Origin: Hyphomicrobiales bacterium
Lineage (GTDB): Bacteria; Pseudomonadota; Alphaproteobacteria; Rhizobiales; Rhizobiaceae
Assembly (NCBI GenBank): GCA_900471515.1
Contig: UCFC01000043.1
Location: 1 to 38,511 of the forward strand
Reading direction: 5' to 3'
Length of the DNA stretch: 38,511 bases
Shown here piece after piece: positions 15,867-23,840 of this stretch. The notes beneath the pieces are model-generated. The model was not told where the DNA came from. It ran no database searches and saw only the letters and a program-made list of their open reading frames with translations. A program made the translations under genes and the position numbers. How positions within the stretch are numbered: position 1 is the stretch's first letter; every line of letters starts with the position of its first letter.

Positions 15867-17150
15867 TCACGCAAAACGCGGCACGACATAGGGACCTTCC
15901 GGGATGACGGCGACATGAGGATCGCTGCTTCTGGCAATGCTGCGTTCGATCGCATCAGCGAGGTCGTCGATCATTTCTACGCCGGTCAGGCGGCGATCGT
16001 CACCGGCAAGCCCGGTCGTATAGAGTTCGACCCTGCCGAGCCGCATGGGTTTTAATTGCATTTCCGTCTGCCATTCGTCGATCTCCGCAAGGCTTTTGGC
16101 TGTCAGCGTAGCGAGGAAACGCTCCGGCCCGAGTGCGACGAGACGGGCCTGCGCCTCGCGGAATTCCGGCGAGCCAAAGCCTTCGGAGCATTCCGAGGCG
16201 ATGATCAGCGTGCCGCCGGGTTTGAGGATATCGAGCGGCGTCACCATGCCCTTGATGGTCTGGTAATAGGTTTTGTCGAGCGGATAGCCGGCCGAGGAGG
16301 TGACGACGGTCGAGAATTTCCGGGTGAAGGGGATGCTGGTGGAGGCGCTGACGAAATCGACGGCGGCCTGGTGGCTGGCGATGATCTCGCCGAAAGTGAC
16401 GCAGACGAGATCGCGTTCCTCGTCGAGCACGGTGTTCAGCGCATAGACCTCGTCGAGCATCCTGACGATCTCCAGCTGTTCTTCATGCAGCGGATTGCCG
16501 ACGAGATTGCACTGGATTGCGAGCGGATCTTCCATGAAACGGGCCGAGTGGAAGGTACGGATTGTCTCGTGATGGGCTACACCGGGCGCGATCACCTTTC
16601 GCCCGCCGGACCACCCGGCCATGAAATGCGGCTCGACGAGGCCGGTGGCGATGCGCAGGTCCGCCTCGACGAACATCCGGTCGAGCTTGACCGGCGTATG
16701 CCGCGTGCTGGTAAAGCCGAGATCGACATGGGCTTCCTCGTCACGGGCATAATGGTTCTCGACGCGGATATTTTCCAGCACCCAGGGATCGCCGACGAGT
16801 TCGGCGAGTTCCTCGCCAAGGTTGGGGCGATGCAGGCCGGTCGCGACGAGGACGGAGATCTTCTCCAGCGGAATGCCGGAGGCGAGCATGGTCTCGATCA
16901 TGGGGCGCAGGAAGAGCCGGTTCGGCACCGGCCGGGTGATATCACAGATCAGGATGCAGGCGCTCGCGCGCCCTCGCGCCAACTCTTCCAGCGGCGGCGA
17001 GCCGACGGGGCTTTCCAGCGCGCAGACGATGGCCGCGACGGGATCAGGCAGTTTCGGCAGCGGTCTCTTGCGGATGAGCGTCGCTTTTGCCTGCGCGGGA
17101 AGGGCAATCTCGAGATGGCCGCGGCCATAGGAAATCGGAATGGCGTTCAT
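15867..17150 (-). CDS. larA: LarA-family nickel-pincer-dependent 2-hydroxyacid racemase/epimerase
   Basis: 427 residues from ATG 17148-17150; a TTG two codons earlier overlaps the livF stop and is possible. Residues that matter in lactate racemase are in place: DITRP (Asp70, Arg73), the His in ATGLHRP (His107), EPHFMAGWSGGRK (His175 and Lys185, the lysine expected to hold the cofactor) and FHSARF (His201, nickel ligand). LDKTYYQTIKG supplies the later lysine. The enzyme should interconvert D- and L-2-hydroxyacids by hydride transfer to the cofactor. Known family members act on lactate, malate, 2-hydroxyglutarate, phenyllactate or gluconate, so the substrate is open. It closes a LIV-type importer operon, which suggests the substrate is imported or made from the imported compound. 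Confidence 0.9.
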   Translation of the reverse strand: MNAIPISYGRGHLEIALPAQAKATLIRKRPLPKLPDPVAAIVCALESPVGSPPLEELARGRASACILICDITRPVPNRLFLRPMIETMLASGIPLEKISVLVATGLHRPNLGEELAELVGDPWVLENIRVENHYARDEEAHVDLGFTSTRHTPVKLDRMFVEADLRIATGLVEPHFMAGWSGGRKVIAPGVAHHETIRTFHSARFMEDPLAIQCNLVGNPLHEEQLEIVRMLDEVYALNTVLDEERDLVCVTFGEIIASHQAAVDFVSASTSIPFTRKFSTVVTSSAGYPLDKTYYQTIKGMVTPLDILKPGGTLIIASECSEGFGSPEFREAQARLVALGPERFLATLTAKSLAEIDEWQTEMQLKPMRLGRVELYTTGLAGDDRRLTGVEMIDDLADAIERSIARSSDPHVAVIPEGPYVVPRFA

Positions 17151-17152
17151 CG

Positions 17153-17881
17153 TCAAGAATGCTCCGTAGCGCCGCCAAGATAGAGCTCGCGCATCAGCGA
17201 CATGTCCTTGAGCTCGGCGATTGGTCCCGACGTCGCGATCCGACCGTTCTGCATCAGATAACCGCGGCTTGCCACCGAAAGGGCAAGACCGGCATTCTGT
17301 TCGACGAGGAGAACGGAAGCGCCGAAGGTCTTGCCGATATCGAGAATGATCTGCTGGATCTCCTTGACGAGCAGCGGCGAAAGACCGAGCGACGGCTCGT
17401 CGAGCAGCAGCACGCGCGGACGCGCCATCAGTCCGCGGGCGATCGCCAGCATCTGCTGCTGGCCGCCGCTGAGCGAGCCACCCTTCTGCTGGCGTTTGGT
17501 CGCAAGGATCGGAAAGAAGCTCTCCATCGTCTTCACGTCGGCCTCGACCGCGCCGACATCGCCTCTGGCATAGGCGCCAAGCCTGAGGTTTTCCTCGACG
17601 GTCATGTCGGCAAAGATGCGCCGCCCTTCGGGGACCAGCACGACGCCGCGCTTGGCCATGATATCGGGCGTGCGTCCCGTCAGGTTCTCACCGGCAAAGG
17701 ATATACTGCCACCACGCGGCCTGACCAGCCCGACGACGGTGCGCAGCAATGTCGATTTGCCGGCACCGTTCGGACCGAGAATTGTGATGATCTCGTTTTC
17801 GCCGAGCGTGATGGAGACATCGCGGTTGACGACCGTCGCACCATAACCCGTCGTCACGTTCTGAACGTTGAGCAAGGTCAC
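17153..17881 (-). CDS. livF: LIV-type ABC transporter ATPase (LivF-like)
   Basis: 242 residues from GTG 17879-17881, which overlaps the livG stop (GTGA) and has GGAGGTGC immediately upstream. The open frame extends 36 codons further but those lie inside livG. Walker A GPNGAGKS is at 36-43, then VLVPEGRRIFADMTVEENLRLG, signature LSGGQQQM and Walker B VLLLDEPSLGLSPLLV, the pattern of LivF. It pairs with LivG to drive the LivHM channel. The symbol states family membership; the cargo is probably a carboxylic acid and not leucine, judged from the adjacent racemase gene. Confidence 0.9.
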   Translation of the reverse strand: MTLLNVQNVTTGYGATVVNRDVSITLGENEIITILGPNGAGKSTLLRTVVGLVRPRGGSISFAGENLTGRTPDIMAKRGVVLVPEGRRIFADMTVEENLRLGAYARGDVGAVEADVKTMESFFPILATKRQQKGGSLSGGQQQMLAIARGLMARPRVLLLDEPSLGLSPLLVKEIQQIILDIGKTFGASVLLVEQNAGLALSVASRGYLMQNGRIATSGPIAELKDMSLMRELYLGGATEHS

Positions 17882-18600
17882 AGCGCACCTCCGAGATAGA
17901 CTTCGAGGACCTTCGGATCCGACAGGACGGCCTGCGTCGGTCCGTCGGCTATTTTGGAGCCGAAGTCGAGGACGACGAGCCGCTTGCACAGCATCTGCAT
18001 CAGCTTCATGTCATGATCGATGACGCAGACGCTGATGCCGTGGTCGGGAAACTGCTTCACAAGACCGACCAGGGTTGCCGTCTCTCGGTCGTTGAGGCCG
18101 GCCGCCGGCTCGTCGAGCAGGATCAAGGAGGGTCGCGTGGCAAGCGCCAGGGCGATCCCGAGGAGCCGCAGGCTGCCGAAGGGCAGGACGCCCGCCCGTT
18201 CATCGGCAAGCATTGTCAGCCCGATGAAGTCGAGGAGCGCTGCCGGCGTCGTCCAGGGATAGGGGCGACTCGTCCTGCAGGCATGTTCGCAGGCGATCTG
18301 GACATTCTCCCGCACGGAAAGGCCTGGAAAGGCCATGGCCTGCTGGAATGTGTAACCGATGCCGGCGCCGGAGACTTCATGAGCGGCAAGGCTGGTAATG
18401 TCGCGGCCGCGCCAGGTCACGTGGCCTTCCGTCGGCTTGTATACGCCGGTGATGACGTTGAAGAGCGTCGTCTTGCCCGAGCCGTTCGGGCCGACAATGC
18501 CGAGGATCTCGCCTTCCTCGATCGACAGATCGACACCGGACAGCGCCGTGACGCCGCCGAATTGCTTCTTCAAGCCCTTGATGTCGAGAATGGCGTTCAT
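17878..18600 (-). CDS. livG: LIV-type ABC transporter ATPase (LivG-like)
   Basis: 240 residues from ATG 18598-18600, overlapping the livM stop codon (ATGA). Walker A GPNGSGKT is at 37-44 and Walker B is LILLDEPAAGLNDRE. The signature region reads LPFGSLRLLGIALAL, lacking the usual LSxGQ form but aligned where LivG proteins carry LSYGxQR. The typical LivG tail VLDFGSKIADGPTQAVLSDPKVLEVYLG is present. At 240 residues it is slightly short for LivG. Confidence 0.9.
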   Translation of the reverse strand: MNAILDIKGLKKQFGGVTALSGVDLSIEEGEILGIVGPNGSGKTTLFNVITGVYKPTEGHVTWRGRDITSLAAHEVSGAGIGYTFQQAMAFPGLSVRENVQIACEHACRTSRPYPWTTPAALLDFIGLTMLADERAGVLPFGSLRLLGIALALATRPSLILLDEPAAGLNDRETATLVGLVKQFPDHGISVCVIDHDMKLMQMLCKRLVVLDFGSKIADGPTQAVLSDPKVLEVYLGGAL

Positions 18601-19613
18601 CTGCCCGCCTCCGAAGCCTGTTTGCCGGTCGCATGATGGGCAGCCTGCTTTTGTCCGCTGCCGCGCAGCAATCGCTGCCAACCGTCGAGCAGACCGGCAA
18701 TGAGCCCGTTCGGCAGGAGCAGGATGACGGCGATCAGGCAGACGCCGTAGAGGATGCGGGACTGAACCGGGTCGAGATTCAGGACTTCCGGAAGGAAGGA
18801 AACCAGGATACCGCCGGCGATCGGTCCAAGCAGAAGCCGGGCGCCGCCGATCATCACCATCAGTGCCAGATAGATGCTCGGGAAGGACGCGAACTGGTTT
18901 GGCGAAATGTGCCGCAGGAAATAGGCCAGCAATACGCCAGAGATGCCGGCAAAGACGCCGCTGACGACGAAGGCGCCGATCTTGTGGCGTCCGACATTGA
19001 TGCCGAGCGAAGCGGCGAGCTTTTCGTTTTCCCGGATGGCCCGCAGCGTGCGGCCGTAAGACGAGTTGATGATCGCCCAGCTTGCAATAGCGCTGAGCGT
19101 CACGAAAGCGAGCACCACGAAATAGTAGGGCATGAGGTCGTCGATGCGCGAGCCGAACAGGCTGACCGGAAGTACGAGGTCAAGACCGGTGGCAGCGCCC
19201 GTATAATCACCGCCGTTTGTCAGCACGATCGTTAGCAACTGACCGAAGGCGAAGGTCATGATGACGAAGTGATGGCCGGAAACGCGTAATGACGGGACAC
19301 CGATGATGACGGCGGCAACGGCAGCGAAGATGCCGCCGAGCGGCAGGGCAACCCAAAAGCCGATGCCGGCGTCACGCGCCAGCAGTGCGGCAGTGTAAGC
19401 TCCGACACCGACGAGGGCGGCATGGCCCATGGAGAGAATGCCGGTCTGCCCGAAGAGAACGGAAAGGCCGTAGAGGGCCACGATGTTGATGCCGGCGGAG
19501 ATTGCCAGCGACAGCATGCGGTTGCTGGGACCCAGCGCCGGCACGAGTGCCAGGAGCACCAGTACCACCAGTGCGGGGATCAGCGAGCGGAAAGGCGAAA
19601 GCGTGGCGTTCAT
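18597..19613 (-). CDS. livM: LIV-type ABC transporter permease (LivM-like)
   Basis: About 338 residues with eight to ten hydrophobic segments. The family signature GQTGILSMGHAALVGVGAY is near residue 60 and the loop SSYGRTLRAIRENEKLAASLGINV contacts the ATPase. The ATG at 19611-19613 has AAAGGACC at good spacing; an ATG at 19634 overlapping the livH stop would add seven residues. The C-terminus is a basic, non-membrane tail. Confidence 0.9.
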   Translation of the reverse strand: MNATLSPFRSLIPALVVLVLLALVPALGPSNRMLSLAISAGINIVALYGLSVLFGQTGILSMGHAALVGVGAYTAALLARDAGIGFWVALPLGGIFAAVAAVIIGVPSLRVSGHHFVIMTFAFGQLLTIVLTNGGDYTGAATGLDLVLPVSLFGSRIDDLMPYYFVVLAFVTLSAIASWAIINSSYGRTLRAIRENEKLAASLGINVGRHKIGAFVVSGVFAGISGVLLAYFLRHISPNQFASFPSIYLALMVMIGGARLLLGPIAGGILVSFLPEVLNLDPVQSRILYGVCLIAVILLLPNGLIAGLLDGWQRLLRGSGQKQAAHHATGKQASEAGR

Positions 19614-19633
19614 AATGGGTGGTCCTTTCGCCA

Positions 19634-20503
19634 TCAGGCCATCTTCGGGCCGCTGGTGCCGCCGAAGAGCCCGTTCGGCTTGAAGAGCAGCACGAGGATC
19701 ATCAGGGCAAAGGAATAGGCGTCGGTCCAGGCGGAGAAGCCGTAGCCTGCGCTGAAACCTTCGACGATGCCGAGGATCAGTCCGGCCACTACGGCGCCGG
19801 TGAGATTGCCGAGCCCGCCGATTAGCGCCACCGCAAATCCCTTCATGACCATCGTGCCGCCGGTAAACGGCGTGATCGGGAAAAGTGCGATCAGGAGAGC
19901 GCCGCCGAGACCGGCAAGTGCGCTGCCAAGCACGAAAACGCCAGTGATGTAGCGGCGGACGGGAATCCCCATGAGGGCGGCCGTGTCACGATCGTCGACC
20001 GCTGCCCGAAGGGCGCGTCCGTAACGGCTGCGTGTCACCATGGTGAAGGTCGATGCGACAACAGCGATGGTGACGAGGATGACCATGACACGCACCGAAG
20101 CGATGCGCACGCCGCCGACATCCCAGATGCCGGTCAGCGGTCGCGGAATGCTCTTCTGGTTCGGATCGTAAAAGAAGATGACGATGTGCTGCAGTACGAC
20201 GATCAGTCCGAGCGAAACGATGAAGCCGTTGGTCGGTCGCGTCAGTGTGAAGCGAAACAGTCCGCGTTCGAGGAGGAAGCCCATCATACCGACCGCCAGG
20301 ACGGCGAGCAGGAGGGCCGGAAAGAAACCGAGGCCGGCGCGTACCGCAAGCCAGGTGACGATGCTGCCGACCATCAGGAATTCGCCATGCGCGAAATTGA
20401 TGATGCCGGTCAGCCCGAAGATCAAGGTGACTCCGACGGCGATCAGCGTGATGACGCTCGCGATCGACAGACCGTTGAGGATTTGCTGAATGAGAATGTC
20501 CAC
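19634..20503 (-). CDS. livH: LIV-type ABC transporter permease (LivH-like)
   Basis: 289 residues starting at GTG 20501-20503, read as M-DILIQQILNGLSIASVITLIAVG. The open frame continues upstream without a convincing start. It contains FGLTGIINFAHGEFLMVGS and RYGRALRAAVDDRDTAALMGIPV, both standard LivH features, and ends LLFKPNGLFG. It is separated from the binding-protein gene by 105 bases containing a strong hairpin, and followed directly by livM. Confidence 0.9.
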   Translation of the reverse strand: MDILIQQILNGLSIASVITLIAVGVTLIFGLTGIINFAHGEFLMVGSIVTWLAVRAGLGFFPALLLAVLAVGMMGFLLERGLFRFTLTRPTNGFIVSLGLIVVLQHIVIFFYDPNQKSIPRPLTGIWDVGGVRIASVRVMVILVTIAVVASTFTMVTRSRYGRALRAAVDDRDTAALMGIPVRRYITGVFVLGSALAGLGGALLIALFPITPFTGGTMVMKGFAVALIGGLGNLTGAVVAGLILGIVEGFSAGYGFSAWTDAYSFALMILVLLFKPNGLFGGTSGPKMA

Positions 20504-20564
20504 AGCCTGATTCCGCTGTTGTGCGGGCCGTCCATGGCGAGGCCCGTCCAATGCCAATGATGAG

Positions 20565-20594
20565 GTCCCGCCGGCGTTGGGGTGCCGGCGGGAC
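20565..20594 (-). promoter_or_regulatory. Strong intercistronic stem-loop between binding-protein gene and livH
   Basis: An 11-base perfect stem pairs 20565-20575 (GTCCCGCCGGC) with 20584-20594 (GCCGGCGGGAC), with an 8-base loop. On the transcribed (minus) strand there is no following T-run. It therefore looks like an mRNA-stabilising or processing hairpin that raises binding-protein yield, and not a simple terminator. Confidence 0.65.
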
Positions 20595-20608
20595 GGCGCT
20601 CTGGCAGC

Positions 20609-21820
20609 TTATTCCGCGGGGGCTTCTGCGGGGGGCTGCTGCATCGCGCAGGAGATGTCTCCGCCGGGAGCGGCAGCGCAGACTTCGGTCGCGTGCGTCA
20701 CCTGATGGCTCTTGTTGAAGGAGAGGTCGTCGGAGACCACGCCCTTGTGATGAAGCGATTCCAGAGCAGCGACCGTCTTGTCCGGATCGAGCGAGCCGGC
20801 TTTCGTCCAGGCTTCGGCGAGCATATGGACATAGTCGTAATAGAGCAGCGAAACGGAGGAGGTGACGCCCTTTGGAGCGCCGGCAGCGAAGTAGTTCTTG
20901 AAGTAGGTCTTCGCATTGGCATTGGAGGACTCGCCCCAGCAGATCGGGACGCAGCTCATGGCGACCGGCACGTCGGCGCTCAAGCCGCGCTCCTTCCAGA
21001 TGCCCGGATCGACGCCGAACAGGAAGTAGCTCGGAGCGACGCCGAGTTCGAGGGCCTGCGGCAGCGCCGTCAGCGTCGAGTCACCATTGTACCAGAAGTG
21101 CACGACGTCAGGATTGAGGCTCTTGGCGCGGGTGAGGAACGGCGAGAAATCCGTCGTATCGGGCGGATAAGAGATGACTTCCGGAACATCCTGCCCCTCG
21201 GCCTTCAGCGCCTTGACATAATAGGAAGTCAGGAACTGGCCGGTCGCGTCATTGCCGACGACGACGACCGACTTTTTCAGGGGGTGGCCGACAAGCGGCG
21301 TCAGCAGGCTGAGCACGCCGCGGGCCGTCGAACCGGAGCGCTGGAATTCCTGCGGCTCGGACTGGAAGAGATAATGATCCTCAGCACCCGGCGCGACCGA
21401 TTGCGGATTGAGGATCTTCGCCAGCGTGCTGTTGCCGGCAAACTGGATCACCTTGGCCGGCTGGGTGATCTTGGTCATCGCCAGCGTGAAGTCATGTGTC
21501 TCGGACCCGAACACGGCAGCAACCTTGACATCTCTGACGAGTTCCTGCGTTGCCGCAATTGCCGTCGAGATATCGGTTCGGTCGTCGCGCTTGACCATCT
21601 CGATCTTGTAGGTCTTGTCGCCGACCTTGACGCCGCCTGCGTCATTGATTTCCTTGACCGCGAGGCCGACGCCGGCCGGCAGCGTATGGCCTGCAGAGAC
21701 GAAGGCGCCGGATTCCGCTGCGACAACACCGATCTTGATCGTGTCGTCGGCCGATGCCAGCTGGATGGATGCGCCGAGGCCCAGCGCAACGGAAATGCCT
21801 CCCAATATGATTGAACGCAC
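20609..21820 (-). CDS. LIV-type ABC transporter periplasmic binding protein (Peripla_BP_6)
   Basis: About 403 residues from GTG 21818-21820, preceded by GGGAGG eight bases upstream. The frame is open far upstream, into the divergent promoter, but without coding logic. A Sec signal peptide is visible (MRSIILGGISVALGLGASIQLASA), followed by DDTIKIGVVAAESGAFVSAG. The fold continues with VKEINDAGGVKVGDKTYKIE and VAAVFGSETHDFTLAM, typical of LIV binding proteins. It should deliver the cargo to LivHMGF. The cargo is unknown; carboxylates, amides and aromatic acids are all precedents for this family. A palindromic operator lies about 40 bases upstream. Confidence 0.88.
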   Translation of the reverse strand: MRSIILGGISVALGLGASIQLASADDTIKIGVVAAESGAFVSAGHTLPAGVGLAVKEINDAGGVKVGDKTYKIEMVKRDDRTDISTAIAATQELVRDVKVAAVFGSETHDFTLAMTKITQPAKVIQFAGNSTLAKILNPQSVAPGAEDHYLFQSEPQEFQRSGSTARGVLSLLTPLVGHPLKKSVVVVGNDATGQFLTSYYVKALKAEGQDVPEVISYPPDTTDFSPFLTRAKSLNPDVVHFWYNGDSTLTALPQALELGVAPSYFLFGVDPGIWKERGLSADVPVAMSCVPICWGESSNANAKTYFKNYFAAGAPKGVTSSVSLLYYDYVHMLAEAWTKAGSLDPDKTVAALESLHHKGVVSDDLSFNKSHQVTHATEVCAAAPGGDISCAMQQPPAEAPAE

Positions 21821-21857
21821 GATCTCAACCTCCCAGTGCCGATTTTGCGTACTTACC

Positions 21858-21874
21858 GGGTTGTCGTACAACCC
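21858..21874. promoter_or_regulatory. Palindromic FCD-GntR operator GGGTTGTCGTACAACCC
   Basis: This is a 17-base perfect inverted repeat with 7-base arms and a 3-base centre. Its core TTGTCGTACAA is identical to the site at 2063-2073. It sits in the 145-base divergent interval between the LIV binding-protein gene and the first aldo/keto reductase gene, so one regulator could control both operons. Confidence 0.7.
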
Positions 21875-21965
21875 TGTTTTCTGATAATTGGCTTGACGGA
21901 GAATGTCAAGCAAGTCTAACCAGACGGAACCGGGCCTTCCGGTCACAGCAGCGAGGGAGCGAGAT

Positions 21966-22952
21966 ATGCGCACGAAGGAGTTCGGCCGAACCGGCCGCAA
22001 GGTCAGTGAAATTGGATTTGGCGCTTGGGCGATCGGCGCCGCCTGGGGCGAGGTCAATGACGAGGAGGCGCTTGCCGCATTGCATGCGGCTCTCGATACC
22101 GGCGTGACCTTCATCGATACGGCCGATGTCTATGGCGACGGCCATTCCGAACAGCTCATCGCTAGGGTAATGAAGGAAAGAGGCGGTGAACGGCCGTTTA
22201 TCGCGACGAAGGCAGGTCGCCGTCTGCCGCACCAGTCGGTGGAAGGCTTCAGCGTCGAGAACCTCAACACCTGGATCGACCGCAGCCTCAAGAACCTTCA
22301 GACGGAAAGCTTGGATCTCGTTCAGCTCCATTGCCCGCCGACCGATCTCTATTACCATCCCGAGGTCTTCGAGCGTCTCGACCGGCTGGTGGAACAGGGC
22401 AAGATCCGCAACTACGGCGTCAGCGTCGAACGTGTCGAGGAAGCGCTGAAGGCCATCGAATATCCGGGCGTCGTCAGCGTGCAGATCATCTTCAATGCCT
22501 TCCGCCAGCGCCCGATCGAGCACTTCTTCGGTCAGGCGCAGGAAAAGAAAGTGGCGATCATCGCTCGCGTGCCACTGGCGAGCGGCCTGCTCTCGGGCAA
22601 GTTCAAGAAGGACACCAGGTTCGAGGCCAACGACCATCGTCTGTTCAATCGCAATGGCGAGGCCTTCGATGTCGGCGAAACCTTTTCCGGCGTGCCCTAT
22701 GAGGTCGGGCTGGAAGCTGTCGAGAAGGTCCGTCCGCTTGTTTCCGGCGACGCGACCATGGCCAAGTTCGCACTCCGCTGGATCCTGATGTTCGATGCCG
22801 TCACCGTGGCCATTCCCGGTGCCCGCAATCCGGCACAGGCTCGATCGAATGCGGAGGCTGCCGATCTGCCGACGATCTCCGAAAGCGCGATGCAAGAAAT
22901 CCGGTCGATCTACGACACCACCATCAAGCAATATGTTCATCAGCGCTGGTAG
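21966..22952 (+). CDS. Aldo/keto reductase
   Basis: 328 residues from ATG 21966, with GAGGGAGCGAGA upstream. The TIM-barrel catalytic set is present: Asp and Tyr in FIDTADVYGDG, Lys in FIATKAG and His in LVQLHCPP. The C-terminal ALRWILMFDAVTVAIPGARNPAQARSN is the usual NADPH-binding end. It resembles general aldo/keto reductases (AKR12/13-like) more than the aldose 1-dehydrogenase two genes downstream. It heads an operon with a lactonase-type amidohydrolase. It may act on a sugar or a lactaldehyde-type intermediate; the sequence does not decide. Confidence 0.85.
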   Translation: MRTKEFGRTGRKVSEIGFGAWAIGAAWGEVNDEEALAALHAALDTGVTFIDTADVYGDGHSEQLIARVMKERGGERPFIATKAGRRLPHQSVEGFSVENLNTWIDRSLKNLQTESLDLVQLHCPPTDLYYHPEVFERLDRLVEQGKIRNYGVSVERVEEALKAIEYPGVVSVQIIFNAFRQRPIEHFFGQAQEKKVAIIARVPLASGLLSGKFKKDTRFEANDHRLFNRNGEAFDVGETFSGVPYEVGLEAVEKVRPLVSGDATMAKFALRWILMFDAVTVAIPGARNPAQARSNAEAADLPTISESAMQEIRSIYDTTIKQYVHQRW

Positions 22953-22964
22953 GAAACTTCAGTC

Positions 22965-23840
22965 ATGACAAATCCGATCATCGATTCCCATCATCACTTC
23001 TGGGATCCTTCAAGCGGCGGCGATTACGGCTGGTTGAGCGGCCCGTTCGAGCCGATAAACCGCAAATTCGAGCCGGGCGACCTGCGCCCGGCCCTTCAGA
23101 AGAACGGCGTCACGGGGACAGTGCTGGTACAGACCTGGAACGATCTTGGCGAAACCTGGGACTTCATCCGTACGGCGCAAGCGACCGATTTCGTTGCCGG
23201 TGTCGTCGGCTGGGTCGACCTGACGGATCCGAAGATCGGTGACACGGTCGCAGAGCTGAAAGGGGCACCGGAGGGTAAATGGCTCGTCGGCCTGCGCCAC
23301 CTGATCCAGACCGAGAGCGATCCGAACTGGCTGTTACGCGACGATGTCAAACGGGGCCTGCGCACCGTTCAGGCGGCCAGGCTAGTCTATGATCTTGTGC
23401 CGAACCTGCCGCAGCTTCCCGCTTGCATCAGAACAGTCCAGGCGTTTCCCGAAACGCGCTTCGTACTCGACCACATTTCCAAGCCGGAGATCCGCAATCG
23501 TGGCTTTGACGAATGGGCAGTTCTGATCCGTCAGTTTCGCGCAGAGCGTGATCACGTCTGGTGCAAGCTGTCGGGCATGGTGACAGAGGCTGACTGGCAG
23601 ACGTGGACGCCAGCCGACCTGAAGCCCTATGTCCGGGAGGTGGTCGAGGTTTTCGGAACCGACCGCTGCATGTTCGGGACAGACTGGCCGGTCTGCCTGG
23701 TTGCAGCGAGTTACGACCGGGTCGTCGACGCGCTTCGCGATTGCCTGAAAGATCTTTCCGGTGCGGAACTGGATAAGATCTTGGGTCTCAATGCCATCGA
23801 AGCCTATCGCCTGCCCGGATTTGGGGAGCGCGCGGCATGA
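22965..23840 (+). CDS. Amidohydrolase-family lactonase (L-fuconolactonase-like, COG3618)
   Basis: 291 residues. IIDSHHHFWDP at the N-terminus is the HxH metal motif of the amidohydrolase_2 group, followed by GLRHLIQ (His), FVLDHISKPEI and FGTDWPVCL (catalytic Asp). This arrangement is shared by L-fuconolactonases, L-rhamnono-lactonases and related sugar lactonases. It would open an aldonolactone to the aldonate between the aldose dehydrogenase and the dehydratase. AGGAAA precedes the ATG. The next gene overlaps its stop codon (ATGA) and encodes an aldose 1-dehydrogenase, which would produce the lactone. Confidence 0.82.
   Translation: MTNPIIDSHHHFWDPSSGGDYGWLSGPFEPINRKFEPGDLRPALQKNGVTGTVLVQTWNDLGETWDFIRTAQATDFVAGVVGWVDLTDPKIGDTVAELKGAPEGKWLVGLRHLIQTESDPNWLLRDDVKRGLRTVQAARLVYDLVPNLPQLPACIRTVQAFPETRFVLDHISKPEIRNRGFDEWAVLIRQFRAERDHVWCKLSGMVTEADWQTWTPADLKPYVREVVEVFGTDRCMFGTDWPVCLVAASYDRVVDALRDCLKDLSGAELDKILGLNAIEAYRLPGFGERAA

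Noticed and set aside
16056..17183. 375-codon plus-strand frame opposite larA
   Set aside because: It is a shadow of larA on the other strand; composition and lack of motifs show no independent protein.
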